Assembly (NCBI RefSeq): GCF_036985505.1
Contig: NZ_BTGQ01000002.1
Coordinates: 372,001-436,000 of the forward strand
Source: Croceitalea sp947503285
Lineage (GTDB): Bacteria > Bacteroidota > Bacteroidia > Flavobacteriales > Flavobacteriaceae
DNA length: 64,000 nt
Direction of reading: 5' to 3'
In this document: piece by piece, positions 62,056 to 64,000 of the stretch
Layout: each line of letters opens with the position of its first letter
Position numbering within the stretch: position 1 is the stretch's first letter
Translations under genes and position numbers: made by a program
Notes under the pieces: model-generated
Database searches by the model: none
Seen by the model: the letters and a program-made list of their open reading frames with translations, nothing else
What the model was told of the DNA's origin: nothing

Positions 62056-63288
62056 TTAATCTTCAAATTCTTCTTTTAGAATGCGAACCACTTCATTTAC
62101 GGTTTCTTCTTCTAAATCAGTTCGTTTTATCAAATCTGCCGCATCTTGCTCTAAAACACTTCGCGCGGTATCGAGACCTATTTTCTTGAACTCTTCAATA
62201 ATCCAAGCATCTATCTCATCTGAAAACTCCGTTAATTCCACATCTTCTTCAACACCTTCCCTGAAAACATCTATCTCATAACCAGTCAATTGACCTGCTA
62301 ATCGTATATTATGTCCCCCACGACCGATAGCTTTTGAAACTTCTTCGGGTTTCAAATATACCTGGGCCGTCATCTTTTCGTCATTCAGTTTTACCGATGA
62401 GACACGCGCCGGGCTTAAAGCCCTTGTCACCATTAATTGTGGGTTATTGGTCCAATTAATGACATCGATATTTTCATTGCCCAATTCTCGAACGATACCG
62501 TGTATTCGAGATCCCTTCATACCCACACAAGCACCGACAGGGTCGATACGGTCATCATAGGAGTCTACGGCTACTTTTGCTTTTTCGCCAGGGATACGAA
62601 CTGCTTTTTTTATAGTGATCAGCCCATCGAAAACCTCGGGTATTTCTTGAAAGAACAATTGTTCTAAAAACTTGGGCGCCGTTCTTGACATAATGATGGT
62701 GGGCTTATTGCCCTTCAACTCCACACTTTCAATAATACCCCGAACATTATCACCTTTTCTAAAGAAATCAGAAGGTATTTGGCGTTCTTTGGGCATGATG
62801 ATCTCATTACCCTCATCGTCTAATAAGATAATCGCTTTATGTCTTATGTGATGTACCTCAGCCGTATAAATTTCACCTTCTAAATCTTTAAATTGCTTAT
62901 AGATGGTGGTATTGTCATGTTCGTGGATTTTAGAGATCAGATTTTGACGTAAGGCTAAAATGGCCCTACGGCCTAAGTCCATCAATTTTACTTCTTCTGA
63001 TACATCTTCGCCAACCTCAAAATCCGGCTCGATTTTTCTGGCTTCCGATAATGATATCTCCTCATTGGGTTCTTCTACCTCTCCATCTTCAACAACGATA
63101 CGGTTTCTCCAAATCTCTAAATCACCCTTATCCGGATTGATAATAATATCGAAATTATCATCAGAACCAAATTTCTTTTTTAGGGCATTTCGAAATACAT
63201 CTTCCAAAATTGCCATTAAGGTCACCCTATCAATAAACTTATCATCCTTGAATTCTGAAAAGGATTCAATAAGCGCCATGTTTTCCAT
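62056..63288 (-). CDS. nusA: Transcription termination/antitermination factor NusA
   Basis: NusA modulates pausing, intrinsic termination and antitermination by RNA polymerase. The 410-residue protein has the N-terminal RNAP-binding domain (about 1-125), an S1 domain (about 130-205), and two KH domains (about 225-345), with VGACVGMKGSRIHGIVREL and KAIGRGGHNIRLAGQLTG as the GxxG KH loops. It ends after a short acidic C-terminal part without the E. coli acidic repeats, as is usual in Bacteroidota. It lies 12 bases after rimP and 43 bases before infB. Confidence 0.96.
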   Translation of the reverse strand: MENMALIESFSEFKDDKFIDRVTLMAILEDVFRNALKKKFGSDDNFDIIINPDKGDLEIWRNRIVVEDGEVEEPNEEISLSEARKIEPDFEVGEDVSEEVKLMDLGRRAILALRQNLISKIHEHDNTTIYKQFKDLEGEIYTAEVHHIRHKAIILLDDEGNEIIMPKERQIPSDFFRKGDNVRGIIESVELKGNKPTIIMSRTAPKFLEQLFFQEIPEVFDGLITIKKAVRIPGEKAKVAVDSYDDRIDPVGACVGMKGSRIHGIVRELGNENIDVINWTNNPQLMVTRALSPARVSSVKLNDEKMTAQVYLKPEEVSKAIGRGGHNIRLAGQLTGYEIDVFREGVEEDVELTEFSDEIDAWIIEEFKKIGLDTARSVLEQDAADLIKRTDLEEETVNEVVRILKEEFED

Positions 63289-63300
63289 CGTGGTCTACAT

Positions 63301-63762
63301 TTAAAATTTTAATACAACTTTTGCTTCTTTAATATCAGAAAAAGCAATTTCCTGTTTTTTCTGAACCGTATGCTTTCCTTTACCTACTGGTTTGGGCTCC
63401 CTGGCCTTCCACTCTAACGTAATGGCTTCTTGATTGCTCGAGGTCAAGTTACCTTCAATAGTTTCACTTACCGTTTTCACCTCTAATTTCCTACCTATAT
63501 TCTTTTGGTACTGCCGAGGCAATACCAAAGGTGTTGTAGCACCTGCAGAGGCTACCTCAAGTGAAAAATCTTGTTCTTCACGGTCTAAATTATGCTCAAT
63601 GGCCCGGCTGATGTCCATACAATCTTGAAGGCTTACACCGTTGTCGCCATCCAACACAATATTGATCTTGTTACCGACACCTATGGTAAAATCAATCAAA
63701 AACAAGTCTTCGCGTTGCCCTAAGGCATGAGTCAGTAACCCGGTAACTTTTTCCTTAAACAT
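63301..63762 (-). CDS. rimP: Ribosome maturation factor RimP
   Basis: RimP helps the maturation of the 30S subunit. The 153-residue protein shows the N-terminal alpha/beta domain (GNKINIVLDGDNGVSLQDCMDISRAIE) and the family segment DFSLEVASAGATTPL, in which the usual SPG is replaced by SAG. The C-terminal SH3-like domain follows. It is first of the rimP-nusA-infB operon. Upstream, 119 bases from the start codon, lies a terminator-like hairpin inside the predicted leader, with a strong promoter upstream of it. Confidence 0.94.
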   Translation of the reverse strand: MFKEKVTGLLTHALGQREDLFLIDFTIGVGNKINIVLDGDNGVSLQDCMDISRAIEHNLDREEQDFSLEVASAGATTPLVLPRQYQKNIGRKLEVKTVSETIEGNLTSSNQEAITLEWKAREPKPVGKGKHTVQKKQEIAFSDIKEAKVVLKF

Positions 63763-63873
63763 GCAAAAAACAATCTTTTATCCCTTCACGAATCAATACA
63801 CATATCCACAAAAATCAGTGTCAACAGTGCTTCGGCAATACATTTAAAAAAATGTTTTTCGACAAGTTTCACT

Positions 63874-63901
63874 AATAAAAGAGGGGACTCGAAGTCCCCT
63901 C
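63874..63901 (-). terminator. Terminator-like hairpin in the rimP-nusA-infB leader (possible attenuator)
   Basis: On the minus strand a 9-bp G/C-rich stem GAGGGGACT / AGTCCCCTC with a TCG loop (63881-63901) is followed by TTTTATT. It lies about 21-41 bases downstream of the predicted transcription start near 63922, inside the leader of the nusA operon. It could instead be the end signal of a gene beyond the window. Confidence 0.65.
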
Positions 63902-63928
63902 ATGAATACTTATATCCGTTCAGTGTTG

Positions 63929-63958
63929 CAAATATACGATAATTCTATAGTTTGCAAA
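63929..63958 (-). promoter_or_regulatory. Bacteroidota-type promoter of the rimP-nusA-infB operon
   Basis: On the minus strand TTTG (63955-63958), an 18-base spacer and TATATTTG (63929-63936) match the full consensus. Expected transcription start is near 63922, giving a leader of about 160 bases. Confidence 0.75.
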
Positions 63959-64000
63959 ATCAAGGTTAAACAAAAAATCCCAATCAAAATGACCGGAATT

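Noticed and set aside
1..64000. tRNA, rRNA, transposase, integrase or prophage genes
   Set aside because: I looked for them in the gaps and among the reading frames and found none; intergenic gaps are mostly under 250 bases and explained by promoters and terminators.

Overview
The window looks like the chromosome of a marine-type member of the Flavobacteriaceae (Bacteroidota). The evidence is the gliding/type IX secretion translocon protein SprA (2405 residues), a PorP/SprF-like protein, a complete alternative complex III plus aa3 oxidase operon, a malic enzyme fused to phosphotransacetylase, promoters of the Bacteroidota type (TTTG, 17-19 bases, TAnnTTTG), and a general lack of Shine-Dalgarno sequences. 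I cannot fix the genus. Nearly all of the DNA is coding. I see no rRNA, tRNA, insertion sequence, prophage or CRISPR array.

Layout. 0-9 kb: the end of a secreted TPR protein gene, a DUF4349/VWA pair, a PorP-like protein, an NfuA-like Fe-S scaffold, dodecin, a YyaL-type thioredoxin-domain protein, an MscS channel and tsaB. 9.2-18.8 kb (minus): an eight-gene MacAB/TolC-type efflux operon in which two permeases plus one adaptor occur twice around a single ATPase and a single TolC. 18.9-24.2 kb (minus): cytochrome oxidase assembly and small-subunit genes (CxxC membrane protein, DUF420, SCO, Cys-less SCO-like protein, COX IV, two COX III, heme O synthase). 24.4-36.4 kb (minus): TonB, VanZ, gcvH, sprA, ruvA and maeB. 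36.5-46.6 kb: an MFS sugar-type transporter, queG, a NatAB-type ABC exporter, a P450 abutting ruvB, an acyl-CoA oxidase-like enzyme and a DUF2807 protein. 46.7-58.5 kb (minus): actABCDEF followed by oxidase subunits II and I. 58.8-64 kb: a SPOR protein and the rimP-nusA-infB operon.

How they work together. The two respiratory blocks jointly encode a menaquinol:cytochrome c oxidoreductase (ACIII), a heme-copper oxidase, and the machinery for its copper and heme. TonB, SprA and the PorP-like protein serve the outer membrane. RimP, NusA and IF-2 belong to the transcription/translation core.

The most unusual DNA is a perfect array of twelve TTTAGGG heptamers (the plant-type telomere unit) ending six bases before the ruvA start codon. 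Second is a terminator-like hairpin between a strong promoter and rimP, which suggests attenuation of the rimP-nusA-infB operon. Neither amounts to a proven new system; both are testable.
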